Below the pieces are notes generated by a model, which was not told the DNA's origin, ran no database searches, and was given only the letters and a program-made list of their open reading frames with translations. A stretch of DNA of 56,266 nt from Limnohabitans sp. 2KL-17 (GTDB taxonomy: Bacteria > Pseudomonadota > Gammaproteobacteria > Burkholderiales > Burkholderiaceae_C). The stretch is taken from assembly GCF_003063415.1 (NCBI RefSeq), contig NZ_NESK01000025.1, positions 1 through 56,266 of the forward strand, in the 5' to 3' direction. This document shows, in pieces, positions 17,095-30,972 of this stretch; position 1 is the first letter of the stretch; the number at the start of each line of letters is the position of its first letter. A program made the translations under genes and the position numbers.

Positions 17095-17538
17095 CTATTC
17101 ATCCGTCAAGTTGATGGGCTGGCCCGTCTCCAGCAGATCCATCAACAGCTGCATGACCTGCGTGCCCGAGGCAGAGTAGGGGTCGTATTCGGGGTGCTGG
17201 AGCCTGATCATGGGGTCGTCCACCGACAGGTTGACCAAAGCCATGGACCATTTGCCGAATTGGCGTGTCTGGATTTCTTCGTACTGCAGCAGTTCGACAT
17301 CCTTGTGGCGCGGGTCTGCTGCAATGCGGCGAAAGAGCGCGTTGACGCGGCTGCGCTCACCTTCGAGCACCTGAATGAAAAAACCTTGTCCCTGGCACAA
17401 CACACCCGAAATGCCTTGTGCGTTGTTGTGCCCCTGGGCCTTCTCCAGGATGGAGCGGGTGACCGTGGTGGTTTGTGGGCCCGCCGAGCGACTGACATAA
17501 AGCAGTCGCACCGTCATGCCGAGGCTGGGTGTCTTCAT
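17095..17538 (-). CDS. stand-alone BLUF-domain protein, last gene of the photosynthesis superoperon (BLUF2)
   Basis: 147 residues. The BLUF photocycle residues are all present: Y14 (RLLYVSRS), N38 (GHNNAQGISG), Q56 (FFIQVLEG), W97 and M99 (FGKWSMAL). About 45 residues follow the domain and contain no known output module. The ATG at 17538 overlaps the crtB stop in ATGA, so it is translationally coupled to carotenoid synthesis and should share the superoperon promoter. In Rhodobacter sphaeroides the BLUF domain of AppA is fused to a SCHIC domain and counteracts PpsR; here BLUF, cobalamin-binding PpaA-like proteins and PpsR are separate genes. A role in light control of PpsR is plausible but inferred. 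Confidence 0.9.
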   Translation of the reverse strand: MKTPSLGMTVRLLYVSRSAGPQTTTVTRSILEKAQGHNNAQGISGVLCQGQGFFIQVLEGERSRVNALFRRIAADPRHKDVELLQYEEIQTRQFGKWSMALVNLSVDDPMIRLQHPEYDPYSASGTQVMQLLMDLLETGQPINLTDE

Positions 17539-18656
17539 GACGCTTGTCGCAAGCTGTTGCGGTCGAGGCGTTCGTTTTCGCGGCGTTCAAACAAATTGAG
17601 CATCCAGGCCACACGCTGGGGCATGGCGCGGTTTGGGAAATACGCCTTGTTGCCGGTTTGTTGTGTCGCCGCCTGGCAGCCTTCCACCAGGCCCACAATG
17701 GCCGCAAGCGGTGGTGGGTTGTGGTCAGACACGCGAATCCAGTGCACCTGGGTCCAGGCGCTGGCCAGCAGCATGAGCTTGCGCGTGGTGCTCACCACGG
17801 TGCGCTTGTTGACCGAGTCCAGGCCTTCGCGGCGCAGCTGGTAGCCGATGTCGGCGTAGATCATGCTGGCGGCGCAAATGGCGGCGCGGCAATCGGGTGG
17901 CAAGGCTGCAATGCCCGAATGCGCTTGTTTGTAAAGGCGGTCTGCTTCTTCCAGCAGGCGGCTCACCACTTGCGCGATGGCGGGGGTGAATGTGGGCTTG
18001 TCCAGCCAGGCGTCTGGTTGCACACCGGCTTCGATCAACCAGCGCCGTGGCAGATAGAGCCGGCCTATGCTGGCATCGTGCCCCACGTCGCGGGCAATGT
18101 TGGTCAGTTGCATGGCCACGCCCAACTCGCAGGCGCGGGACAAGGTGTCCATGCTTTGTGGCCCCATGATCCAGCTCATCATGGCCCCCACACTGCCCGC
18201 CACGCGCGCGCCATAGGCGTGCAGGTCTTCGATGCTGTCGTAAGTCCGGCCAGAGGCATCCCAGGCAAAGCCTTCGATGAGCGCATCCAGCAAATGGCGT
18301 GGCAATTTGCACTGCTGCACGACCAGGCTCAGGGCATGGTCTTCCACATGGTCGTGGGGTGTGCCGGCATAGATAGCGTCCAGGCGCACTTGCAGCACTT
18401 CCAGGGGTGTGTCGCCAGGCTGGGCTTCGTCCACCAGGTCATCGGCCACCCGACAAAAAGCATACAGCGCGATGGCCGCAGTGCGCACACGGGGCGGCAG
18501 CAAGCGGCTGGCTGCAAAAAATGTCTTGGAGCCGCCTTGCATCATGGCCACGCAGGCCTGCAGGTCTTGCGAGTCGAAGTTCAACTCTTGCGTGACAGGC
18601 GCTGCGGGCAGGTCGGGGACCGCACGGATCGAGGGCTTGCGTTCAGGCTGGGACAT
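17535..18656 (-). CDS. crtB: 15-cis-phytoene synthase
   Basis: 373 residues from ATG 18656. Condenses two geranylgeranyl diphosphates to phytoene, the first committed carotenoid step. Both aspartate-rich motifs are present: CRVADDLVDEA (D72, D73, D76) and LTNIARDVGHDA. Other family stretches are GGSKTFFAASRLLP and GRLYLPRRWL. The start overlaps the crtI end by 14 bases and the stop overlaps the BLUF start by 4, so translation of crtI-crtB-BLUF is coupled. The longer open frame upstream of 18656 is crtI read in another frame. Confidence 0.95.
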   Translation of the reverse strand: MSQPERKPSIRAVPDLPAAPVTQELNFDSQDLQACVAMMQGGSKTFFAASRLLPPRVRTAAIALYAFCRVADDLVDEAQPGDTPLEVLQVRLDAIYAGTPHDHVEDHALSLVVQQCKLPRHLLDALIEGFAWDASGRTYDSIEDLHAYGARVAGSVGAMMSWIMGPQSMDTLSRACELGVAMQLTNIARDVGHDASIGRLYLPRRWLIEAGVQPDAWLDKPTFTPAIAQVVSRLLEEADRLYKQAHSGIAALPPDCRAAICAASMIYADIGYQLRREGLDSVNKRTVVSTTRKLMLLASAWTQVHWIRVSDHNPPPLAAIVGLVEGCQAATQQTGNKAYFPNRAMPQRVAWMLNLFERRENERLDRNSLRQAS

Positions 18657-20202
18657 GGGGGACCACCGTTTCCAATGCTTTGGCTGACATGAGGACGCCG
18701 GGAACACCTGCCCCCGGATGGGTGCTGGCACCGACCACGTACAAACCGGGCACATCTTCGCTTCGGTTGTGCGGGCGGAACCAGGCGCTTTGCAGTAGCA
18801 AGGGCTCCAGGCCAAAGCCTGCGCCTTTGTAAGACCAGAGTCGGTCATGAAAATCTTGCGGCGTGGTGACCTTGGAAGTCACGATGCTTTCTCGCAGACC
18901 CGGCAGCACGCTGGCTTCCAGGCTTTCGGCAATCGCTGCACGGTAGGTTTCGGCGTGTGTGGCCCAGTCGGTGCCACTGTCCAGGTGCGGCACCGGCGAG
19001 AGCACATAAAAAGTGTCGCAGCCTTCTGGGGCCAAAGACGGGTCGGTGGCGGTGGGGCGGTGCAAGTACAGGCTGAAGTCATCGGCCAGTTTGTGGCGCT
19101 TGAAGATGTCTTGCAACAGGCCTTTGTAGCGTGGCCCTAGTACCATCATGTGGTGCGGCAAATCCTTGTACTGGCGTGAGGTGCCGAAGTACCAGACGAA
19201 CAGGCCCATGGAGTAATGGCCATTTTTGATTTTGCGGTCGGTCCAGACCCGGCGATGCTCGGGGGCCACCAGATTTTTGTAGGTCCAGGCGGTGTCGGCG
19301 TTGCTGACCACGATGTCGGCAGCAATGAACTCACCGGTGTCGAGTTCGACGCCGCAAGCCTTGCCGTTTTCAATGCGGATTTGGGTCACGGGCGCGTTGC
19401 AGCGCACGGGCACGCCACGCTCTTGCAGCAGACCCACCAGACCACGCACGATGGCACCTGTGCCACCCATGGCCGAGTGCACACCCCAAGTGCGTTCCAG
19501 CGAATTGATGAGGGCGTAGGCGCAGGTCACGGCAAACGGGTTGCCACCAATCAGCAGGGGGTGAAAGCTCATCACGATGCGCAGCTTTTCATTGCGGATG
19601 TGCTTGGCCACCAGGCTGTACAGGCTGCGCCAGGCCCCCATGCGCATGAAGTCCGGAATGGCCGCCAGCAAGTCGGTGATTTTGTCGAAGGCCATGTCGC
19701 CCATGCCTTCAAAGCCAAGCGTCTTGCAGCGTTCTGCATCTTGCAAAAATCGCTCATAGCCAGGCAGGTCGGCCGGCTCGAATCGGGCCACTTCTGCGCG
19801 CATGTGTTCGGCATCGCCGTTGTAGTCAAACCAGGTGCCATCGGAAAAACGCACGCGGTAAAAAGGGTCCATCGCCACCAGTGTCACGTCATCGGCAAAG
19901 CGCTTGCCGCACAACGTCCACAGCTCTTCCAGCAAAAAAGGGGCGGTGATGATGGTCGGGCCTGCATCGAATGTGAAGCCGTCTTGTAAGTGCACATAAG
20001 CACGCCCGCCAGGTGCATCCAATTTCTCGAGCACTTTGACCTGATAGCCCTTGACGCTTAGGCGAATGGCCGCAGCCAGTCCGCCAAAGCCGCTCCCGAT
20101 GACGACAGCCGTGGGTCGGTTGTCTGTTGCCGTGCCTGGGCTCAGGGGGGGGCGCTGTTTCAGGCCCGGCGTGCCAAAACCTTCGGTGCGGTATGCGTTC
20201 AT
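18643..20202 (-). CDS. crtI: phytoene desaturase
   Basis: 519 residues from ATG 20202 (GAAGG upstream). FAD-binding VVIGSGFGGLAAAIRL (33-48) opens the protein after a 30-residue tail, and the C-terminal carotenoid-desaturase signature reads LYVVGASTHPGAGVPGVLMSAK. It carries out the desaturations from phytoene to neurosporene or lycopene; which endpoint applies cannot be told. It lies 8 bases after puhE and overlaps crtB, forming the carotenoid end of the superoperon. crtC, D, E and F are not in this window. Confidence 0.95.
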   Translation of the reverse strand: MNAYRTEGFGTPGLKQRPPLSPGTATDNRPTAVVIGSGFGGLAAAIRLSVKGYQVKVLEKLDAPGGRAYVHLQDGFTFDAGPTIITAPFLLEELWTLCGKRFADDVTLVAMDPFYRVRFSDGTWFDYNGDAEHMRAEVARFEPADLPGYERFLQDAERCKTLGFEGMGDMAFDKITDLLAAIPDFMRMGAWRSLYSLVAKHIRNEKLRIVMSFHPLLIGGNPFAVTCAYALINSLERTWGVHSAMGGTGAIVRGLVGLLQERGVPVRCNAPVTQIRIENGKACGVELDTGEFIAADIVVSNADTAWTYKNLVAPEHRRVWTDRKIKNGHYSMGLFVWYFGTSRQYKDLPHHMMVLGPRYKGLLQDIFKRHKLADDFSLYLHRPTATDPSLAPEGCDTFYVLSPVPHLDSGTDWATHAETYRAAIAESLEASVLPGLRESIVTSKVTTPQDFHDRLWSYKGAGFGLEPLLLQSAWFRPHNRSEDVPGLYVVGASTHPGAGVPGVLMSAKALETVVPHVPA

Positions 20203-20210
20203 GGTGGCCT

Positions 20211-20996
20211 TCAGGGGGGGGTGATCAAAGCCGGCTTGGTCGTTGTCTGGCGCATGGCCCATCCCCACAGCCGCTCCAGTGGCCAGGGGAAAACCATGAT
20301 GATGTGTTCAACAATCGCCAGCCCCAGCAGGGTGGCCAACATGACCCAGCCGGTGGTGATGGCCACAGCGCCTTGCTGGGCCAGCCACACCAGCCAGAAC
20401 CAGGTGCCCATGGCCACGCCCATGGACAACACAAACCACAGCGTCATGTCGCGCGTGCGGAAATAGCTGGCCAGATAACTCAGGTGAGCCGGCAGGTATT
20501 GCGCGCCGTTTTGCGGCACGCCAAAAAACAAATTCAATTTGGCCGACAGGCGCATGAACCACAGCAGCGCATAGGTGCAAATGGCCACATGGCTGGACTG
20601 GCCTTCTTGCATCCACCACAGCAGGGCAAAGTTGGCCAGCAAGGCCAGCTCATGGTAGAGCATGACCTGCACCGATTGAACAAAGCGATCCCAGCCTTGG
20701 GCACCGGGTGTGAGGGGAGTTTTGCGTGGGCCGGTGATCCAGCCTGTCAAAAAAGCCAGTTCGTGCCAGCCCCACATCACGATCACGCTACCAAAGGCGA
20801 GGTAAGCATTGAACACGCTGACTTCGCGCATGCTGTGCGCGACGCCCACAAAACTCAGGGCCAACAACACGGTCCAGCCCGCCAGACTGAAGCGAAAGCT
20901 GCGCGTGGGCAAGCGGTCGAGCCACAAGATCACACCCGTGCCTAACCACCAGCAAAAAGCTGTGAATACGCAGGCCCAGATGACTTCAGTCACCAT
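20211..20996 (-). CDS. puhE: photosynthetic complex assembly protein PuhE
   Basis: A 261-residue membrane protein with about seven hydrophobic segments, beginning [22 protein letters not shown]. The conserved stretch [33 protein letters not shown] and the later LNLFFGVP and HLSYLASYF are typical of PuhE (putative photosynthetic complex assembly protein 2). In Rhodobacter it modulates bacteriochlorophyll and reaction-centre levels. It overlaps acsF by 7 bases and sits 8 bases before crtI. Confidence 0.9.
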   Translation of the reverse strand: MVTEVIWACVFTAFCWWLGTGVILWLDRLPTRSFRFSLAGWTVLLALSFVGVAHSMREVSVFNAYLAFGSVIVMWGWHELAFLTGWITGPRKTPLTPGAQGWDRFVQSVQVMLYHELALLANFALLWWMQEGQSSHVAICTYALLWFMRLSAKLNLFFGVPQNGAQYLPAHLSYLASYFRTRDMTLWFVLSMGVAMGTWFWLVWLAQQGAVAITTGWVMLATLLGLAIVEHIIMVFPWPLERLWGWAMRQTTTKPALITPP

Positions 20997-22072
20997 GCAG
21001 GTTCCATCCGGACCAGGGGTGACAGGTCTTGCTCAATCACGGGCATGAAGTACAGGCGGGCAAAGGTGAGGGCAGCCTTGACGGCGCACACGCCTTGCTG
21101 AAGCTTGCCCACCACACCGCCCCGAGCCTTGGCTTTTTCCATGGCTTGCGACAATGCAAACAGGCGCTCCAGCCCACGGCGAAATTGCGGGTTGTCGGTG
21201 TCCAGGGCCAGTGGAAAGACCTGTTTGGTGATCTCGGTGGTGATGCGGAACACCTGGTAGTCGTATTCGCTCGAATCAAGGCCCATGGCCTCGTGCAGCA
21301 TGGGGCGGGTGTGGTCACGCACGTACATGGTGGCATACACGGCCAGCAGGAAAAAGCGCACCCACAGCTTGTTGACCCCAGTGAGCAGCTTCGGGTTGGC
21401 GCGCATGATCAGGGCAAAGGCTTCGCCGTGGCGGAACTCGTCGTTGCACCACAAATCGAACCAGCGAAAGATGGGGTGGAAGCGTTTTTCTGGGTGCTTT
21501 TCCAGTTGACGGAAGATGGTGATGTAGCGCGCGTAGCCAATTTTTTCGGACAAGTAGGTCGCGTAGTAAATGTATTTCGGCTTGAAGAACGTGTATTTTT
21601 TGGTGCGCTTGAGATTGCCCAGGTCAATGCCCAGGTTGAAGTCGCGCAGGGACAGGTTGATAAAGCCCGCGTGGCGTGATTCGTCACGCGCCAGATAGGT
21701 CATGAGCTGTTTGATGTCGGGGTTGGTGACGTTCTTGCGGATTTCGTTGTAAAGCACACAGCCCGAAAATTCTGACGTCAGCGAGCTGACCAGAAAGTCC
21801 ATGAATTCCTGGCGCATCTCCGGCGACAGCGAGGCCATGCCAGCCGCGACTTCATCGGCAAAGGCCGCATCGCGTTGGAAGTGGTCATGGTTGTTGTCAC
21901 CCTCGTACTCGGCCATCATCTTGTCCCACTCGGCGCGCACTGGTTCGATGTTGATGCGGTCCATCTCGGCGAAGTCGGTGGTGTAAAAACGCGGGCTGAT
22001 CATGTCGCTGTGCACGGCTTTCTTGTTGGCGTCTTCAGCGGTTTCGATGGTGTTGACAGCGGGGGCGTTCAT
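20990..22072 (-). CDS. acsF: Mg-protoporphyrin IX monomethyl ester oxidative cyclase, aerobic
   Basis: 360 residues from ATG 22072 (GGAG upstream). This di-iron enzyme uses oxygen to close ring E of the chlorophyll skeleton. Iron-ligand motifs are visible: [10 protein letters not shown] and [13 protein letters not shown] (both ExxH). [23 protein letters not shown] near the start is diagnostic. The anaerobic cyclase BchE is not in the window, which fits an aerobic phototroph that makes pigment with oxygen present. It lies between puhC (29-base gap) and puhE (7-base overlap). Confidence 0.95.
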   Translation of the reverse strand: MNAPAVNTIETAEDANKKAVHSDMISPRFYTTDFAEMDRINIEPVRAEWDKMMAEYEGDNNHDHFQRDAAFADEVAAGMASLSPEMRQEFMDFLVSSLTSEFSGCVLYNEIRKNVTNPDIKQLMTYLARDESRHAGFINLSLRDFNLGIDLGNLKRTKKYTFFKPKYIYYATYLSEKIGYARYITIFRQLEKHPEKRFHPIFRWFDLWCNDEFRHGEAFALIMRANPKLLTGVNKLWVRFFLLAVYATMYVRDHTRPMLHEAMGLDSSEYDYQVFRITTEITKQVFPLALDTDNPQFRRGLERLFALSQAMEKAKARGGVVGKLQQGVCAVKAALTFARLYFMPVIEQDLSPLVRMEPAW

Positions 22073-22101
22073 GGTGTTCTCCGGTGCAGTGTGGGTCAGG
22101 T

Positions 22102-22581
22102 TCAACGGGGTGTGGTCTCGGTGCCTGCCAGGCGCAGGCTGGCAAACACGGCCGCATTGCTGGGACCAAACGATTCGAGGTCAATGCGTTGATGGGTGCT
22201 GGGGTCGAGCAGGGTCAGACGGCCATCGGTGCGCCCAATCAACAGAAAAGGGCCATCGCCACTGATTTTTTCGCGGTGGCGCTCTCTGGCCAGGGCGCGC
22301 AAGCTGCTGCGCAAAAAGCCTTGTTCACCCGTGAAGCTGGCCACTTGCCGGCCTGTGCTCTGGTCGAGCACGGCGATGTCGCCACCGGGCAGGTCACGAA
22401 ACTGCAAGGCACGTTGCCACTGCACGGCGGCGTCAGGGCTGCGGGGGTCCAGCCCTGACCACCTGGCCAGACCGATGGCCACCAGCAGAGCCAGCAGCAG
22501 CACGCCGATCCAGGCCATGGAGCGGTTCAGGCTCAGGCGCTGGTTCTGGGTGGACCAATGTGTCTTGGGCAAGGTGTTCAT
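22102..22581 (-). CDS. puhC: photosynthetic complex assembly protein PuhC
   Basis: 159 residues from ATG 22581, which overlaps the puhB stop in ATGA. One membrane helix near the N-terminus ([19 protein letters not shown]) is followed by a soluble domain: [56 protein letters not shown]. This is the PuhC layout. In Rhodobacter PuhC helps reorganise the reaction-centre/LH1 core. The domain should face the periplasm. Confidence 0.9.
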   Translation of the reverse strand: MNTLPKTHWSTQNQRLSLNRSMAWIGVLLLALLVAIGLARWSGLDPRSPDAAVQWQRALQFRDLPGGDIAVLDQSTGRQVASFTGEQGFLRSSLRALARERHREKISGDGPFLLIGRTDGRLTLLDPSTHQRIDLESFGPSNAAVFASLRLAGTETTPR

Positions 22582-23261
22582 GCCAGCATGCCTTGTTGGT
22601 GAGGGGCTTGGGAAGCAGGCGCTGAGGATGCATCGGCCATGCGCAGGCTTTCCCCAGCGCGTTCTGCGCGCCACAAGTTCAGCAGTTGTTCACCCACCTG
22701 CGCACCATTGGGCACACAACGCAAGGTGGGTTGGGGCTGGCTGATATGCCAGGCACGCTGGTGCGGCCACAGGTGCGCCCAGCCAATGCGGTCTTCGGGG
22801 TTCAGGGCCAGGGCGATGTCACCCATGCCACGTGCATGGGGCTTTAGGGAGGCGGCTGCGATGCGTTTGAAGGGCAGGTTGAAAGTCAGCGTCAGCACGA
22901 TGCCAATGCGCATGACCACCCGCTTGTTGGTCAGGGTATACAGCGTGCTGCGCGCTGACAACCAGGCGGTGCCTAACAGCAGCGCCAAAGCAACAGCGTA
23001 AAGACCGGCAGCCACCACCAGCGGTTTCCAGTCCACCACCGTCAGGGGTTTCATCCCGGCGCCGCCTTCAGGCGCCGTCAGGTTGATGGCTTGCACCGCC
23101 AGCATCAGCGCGAAGTACAGGGCAATCTTGCGCACATGGAAGGCATGCACCGCCAAGCTGCGCCAGTCTGGCGCACCTTGCCAGACCACGCGCTCGCCCT
23201 TGGGTAAAGCGCTGGGCAAGCCGGGAGCGGCTTCCCATTCGTGTTCGTGGGTGGCTTTCAT
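22578..23261 (-). CDS. puhB: photosynthetic complex assembly protein PuhB
   Basis: 227 residues. After an acidic N-terminus comes GERVVWQGAPDWRSLAVHAFHVRK, then two or three membrane helices and a PH-like domain (STLYTLTNKRVVMRIGIVLTLTFNLPF, GDIALAL). This matches PuhB, which promotes reaction-centre assembly. Both ends overlap their neighbours by 4 bases (ATGA with puhA and puhC), so stoichiometric synthesis is likely. Confidence 0.92.
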   Translation of the reverse strand: MKATHEHEWEAAPGLPSALPKGERVVWQGAPDWRSLAVHAFHVRKIALYFALMLAVQAINLTAPEGGAGMKPLTVVDWKPLVVAAGLYAVALALLLGTAWLSARSTLYTLTNKRVVMRIGIVLTLTFNLPFKRIAAASLKPHARGMGDIALALNPEDRIGWAHLWPHQRAWHISQPQPTLRCVPNGAQVGEQLLNLWRAERAGESLRMADASSAPASQAPHQQGMLA

Positions 23262-24022
23262 ATGATGGGTTCCTGGCGCTCAGGGGTCGCGTACAAGGTG
23301 CCTGCACCGTAATAGGCGGTGATTTTTTCTTCTTCGAGCAAGGTGATCTGCTCATTCGATTTTGTCTGGGGCACGTTGACAAACTGGTGGCCGAGGATGG
23401 CTTGCACGTGCGTGCCGTCTTTTTTGATGCGCGCAAAGGTCATGGGCAGCAAGACGCGTTTATCGGAGCCGGCCAGTTGCACTTCGGCGTAGCGAAACAG
23501 CATCTCCATGCGGTCTACCCAGAGTTCGCACACGGTGCCTGCGATCACTTTGTCAGCACCCCAGACGGGCAGGCCGCGGGGGTCCACATCCTGCTTGGCC
23601 ACCGAGTGGTCCGTGGCGATGCGCAAGGGCACGATCTTGGGGTGGCCGTGCGGGTCCATGTCGGGCGTGTCGGCGCGCATGGCCCAGGCGCCAGGCCCCA
23701 CGCCTGCCAGCAATGGGTCGCCCACAGGCTCAAGCGGCGCACCGTTCCAGCCGTGTGTGGGCTGGCCGCTGTATTCGCCATCAGGGCGGGCCAGATCGGG
23801 CGAGAGGTAGGTGTGGCCATCTTGTGTCTTGAAGACCTTGGGCTCGGGCACGGGTGGCCAGCCGTCGATCTTGGGGCCGTTTTCGCGGCCAGAGTCCATC
23901 GGGTAGCCTTCGCGGTGGTTTTCACGCAAGAGGTAATAAATCAGCCCCGCGAAGAACGCCCAGAACATGTACAAAACGATTTGGGCCACATCGATGTACT
24001 GTGTGATTGCGCCTGTTTCCAT
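23258..24022 (-). CDS. puhA: photosynthetic reaction centre subunit H
   Basis: 254 residues. The N-terminus METGAITQYIDVAQIVLYMF is the start of the single membrane helix (about residues 12-32), followed by YYLLRENHREGYPMDSGR and a cytoplasmic PRC-barrel (DKVIAGTVCELWVDRMEMLFRY). Subunit H caps the L/M core and shapes proton delivery to the quinone QB. The ATG at 24022 has AAGGAG upstream. Subunits L and M (pufLM) are absent from this window. It lies 32 bases after lhaA. Confidence 0.96.
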   Translation of the reverse strand: METGAITQYIDVAQIVLYMFWAFFAGLIYYLLRENHREGYPMDSGRENGPKIDGWPPVPEPKVFKTQDGHTYLSPDLARPDGEYSGQPTHGWNGAPLEPVGDPLLAGVGPGAWAMRADTPDMDPHGHPKIVPLRIATDHSVAKQDVDPRGLPVWGADKVIAGTVCELWVDRMEMLFRYAEVQLAGSDKRVLLPMTFARIKKDGTHVQAILGHQFVNVPQTKSNEQITLLEEEKITAYYGAGTLYATPERQEPII

Positions 24023-24054
24023 GGCTGTGCTCCTTCAAAAAAAATGGTCAATCG

Positions 24055-25506
24055 TCAGCTTGGCAGTTGCGCCAGGCCAAACGGGGTGGGTGGGTTGCTG
24101 CTGGCTGCACGGGCGGCCAGGCGGCTGGATCGCAACATGGGGCCCAAGGCCACCAGCACGACAAACAACAAATAAATCTCGAGGTGGTAGACAAAGCTGT
24201 AGGCCGTGATGGGTGTGACCAGGGCCTCGCCCATGGCGCCCGACATGGCCAGCACCGACACACCGTCGCGCAGTGCGCCGCCCAGCGCCATGGCCGCACC
24301 AGCGCTGGTGGCTTGCACGGCGCCCCAGGTGCCGATGACCAGACCGCCCAGCTCACTCAGTCGGCTGCCGTCTTGGGCCATGCCCATTGCGGTGACCAGC
24401 ATGCCTACTGAAAACAGGCCGCCGCTGAAGCCGATCAGGCCCACGCCGCAGCGGAACAGCCAGGCCGCTTCGAGGGGGCCAGAAAAAATCACCATCGCAA
24501 AAGCAGGCAAGCCCAACAGCACGCCCAGACTGGCCAGGCGACAGGCATGCAGCCCACCAGACAGCCAGCGGGCCGAGACCATGAAGGCCAGCAAGGCGCC
24601 CCCTGAACTCAGGGCTGTGAGGGCACTGGTCATGCCCACGTCGAGCATCAAAATCTCGGCGGCGTAGGGTTCCAGCACGATGTCTTGCATGTTGAAGGCA
24701 AAGGTGCCCAAGCCCAGTGTCCACATGAAGCGACGCATCTGGGGTTGCGCCATCAGTTCACGCCAGCTGTGGGCAAAACCGCCTGCAGCGCGGCGACCAC
24801 GTTTGGCTTGCCGAGCCTCTTGCTTCCACAGCGAGGTCAGGTTCATCACCGCCACCAGCACGGCACAGCCTTGCACCAGCTGAATCAGTTTTTGTGGAGT
24901 GAAGTCATCGAGCACCAGCCCAAACACCGTGCTGCTGGCGATCATGCCGATCAGCAGCATGCTGTAGAGCAAGGCGACCACACGGGGGCGCTTGTCGTCG
25001 GTGGCCAGGTCGTGGGCCAATGCCATGCCAGCAGTTTGCGTGACCTGGATGCCCGCGCCCACCAACACAAAGGCCAGGCATGCACCGATCTGGCCCACCC
25101 ACAGGTTGGGGCTTTCTGGTTCCGACAGCAGCAGCAGGGCAAAGGGCATGATGGACAGACCACCAAACAACAGCAAGGTGCCTGTCCACATGTAAGGAAT
25201 GCGGCGCAAACCGAGCGCCGAGGGGTGCGTGTCACTGCGGTAACCGATCAGGGTGCGCAGCGGGGCAAACACCATGGGAATGGCCACCGCCAGGGCCACC
25301 CACCAGGCGGGCACATGCAGCTCGACAATCATGACCCGGTTGAGCGTGCCCACCAGCAGCGCCGTGACCATGCCGATCACCACCTGAAACAGCGACAGGC
25401 GCAGCAAGCGCGCCATGGGCAGTTCGGGCGAGGCCGCATCGGCAAACGGCATGAAGCGCGTGCCGTAGGCCGTGATCCAGCGTGGAACCGGGATGCGCAG
25501 TTTCAT
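24055..25506 (-). CDS. lhaA: PucC/LhaA-family light-harvesting 1 assembly protein
   Basis: 483 residues from ATG 25506, which overlaps the bchM stop in ATGA. A 12-helix MFS-like protein of the BCD (bacteriochlorophyll delivery) family: LLRLSLFQVVIGMVTALLVG, LNRVMIVELHVPAWWVA, FAPLRTLIGYRSD and QDIVLEPYAAEILML. Position between bchM and puhA marks it as LhaA, which assists LH1 assembly. A second family member lies at 37938-39317. Confidence 0.92.
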   Translation of the reverse strand: MKLRIPVPRWITAYGTRFMPFADAASPELPMARLLRLSLFQVVIGMVTALLVGTLNRVMIVELHVPAWWVALAVAIPMVFAPLRTLIGYRSDTHPSALGLRRIPYMWTGTLLLFGGLSIMPFALLLLSEPESPNLWVGQIGACLAFVLVGAGIQVTQTAGMALAHDLATDDKRPRVVALLYSMLLIGMIASSTVFGLVLDDFTPQKLIQLVQGCAVLVAVMNLTSLWKQEARQAKRGRRAAGGFAHSWRELMAQPQMRRFMWTLGLGTFAFNMQDIVLEPYAAEILMLDVGMTSALTALSSGGALLAFMVSARWLSGGLHACRLASLGVLLGLPAFAMVIFSGPLEAAWLFRCGVGLIGFSGGLFSVGMLVTAMGMAQDGSRLSELGGLVIGTWGAVQATSAGAAMALGGALRDGVSVLAMSGAMGEALVTPITAYSFVYHLEIYLLFVVLVALGPMLRSSRLAARAASSNPPTPFGLAQLPS

Positions 25507-26210
25507 GAGCGTGTCCACTCCCAGGCTTGTGAGGTGTAAAAGCCACTGGCCACGCGCTGCATGCGTGCGCCTTGCCAGCTTTGCAGGTCGCTGTGTCCTT
25601 GCATGCGTTGCAGCAAGTCGGCGTGCGCCACAGGCGAGAGTGAAGGGGAGCGGTCGCTGCGCGGAAACAGCCTGCCCGCGCTGTGCATCAGGGCCAGCAG
25701 CGGCGTGCGGGGCGCGAAAGTGAACACCATCGAGCCTTGTGTGCGTTGGGCCAGTCCAGCCAGGGCGTGTGCAATTTGTTCACAGTCGTAATGGATCAGT
25801 GAGTCCATGCACACCACATGGTCAAAGTGGCCCAGGTCTGCACTGAGCATGTCGCCCGACAAAAATTTCACCGAGCCGGGCAGTGTGGGGTGTTCGGCTG
25901 CCATGCGCTCGGCCGCCAGCTTGACCAGGGTGGGCGACAGGTCGATGGCCACCACCTCAGCACCGCGCAGGGCCGCTTGCAGAGCCAGTGCGCCGGTGCC
26001 GCAGCCGGCATCCAGCACGCGCAGGCCGCGCAGGTCTTGTGGCAACCACGACAGCAGGGTTTCGCGCATGGTGTCACGCCCGGCGCGCACGGTGGCGCGG
26101 ATGCGGCCCACCGGCTCGTTCGATGTCAGGCGCGCCCAGGCATCGGCCGCGGTGCGGTCAAAGTAGTGCTCGATCTGGCTGCGGCGTTGTTCGTAGGCGG
26201 TGCTGTTCAT
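25503..26210 (-). CDS. bchM: Mg-protoporphyrin IX O-methyltransferase
   Basis: 235 residues. AdoMet-binding motif VLDAGCGTGALALQAALRGA (from residue 65) and the N-terminal VGRIRATVRAGRDTMR are typical of BchM. It methylates Mg-protoporphyrin IX to the monomethyl ester, the AcsF substrate. It lies 29 bases downstream of bchL and its stop overlaps the lhaA start. Confidence 0.94.
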   Translation of the reverse strand: MNSTAYEQRRSQIEHYFDRTAADAWARLTSNEPVGRIRATVRAGRDTMRETLLSWLPQDLRGLRVLDAGCGTGALALQAALRGAEVVAIDLSPTLVKLAAERMAAEHPTLPGSVKFLSGDMLSADLGHFDHVVCMDSLIHYDCEQIAHALAGLAQRTQGSMVFTFAPRTPLLALMHSAGRLFPRSDRSPSLSPVAHADLLQRMQGHSDLQSWQGARMQRVASGFYTSQAWEWTRS

Positions 26211-26239
26211 GGGGTGCTTTCAGTCAGAAACCAGCGGGT

Positions 26240-30946
<4,707 letters not shown>

Positions 30947-30972
<26 letters not shown>

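Noticed and set aside
16897..17844. A 315-codon plus-strand gene spanning the BLUF and crtB region
   Set aside because: Only the first 60 codons look like protein. The rest is the complement of BLUF2 and crtB, both strongly conserved.
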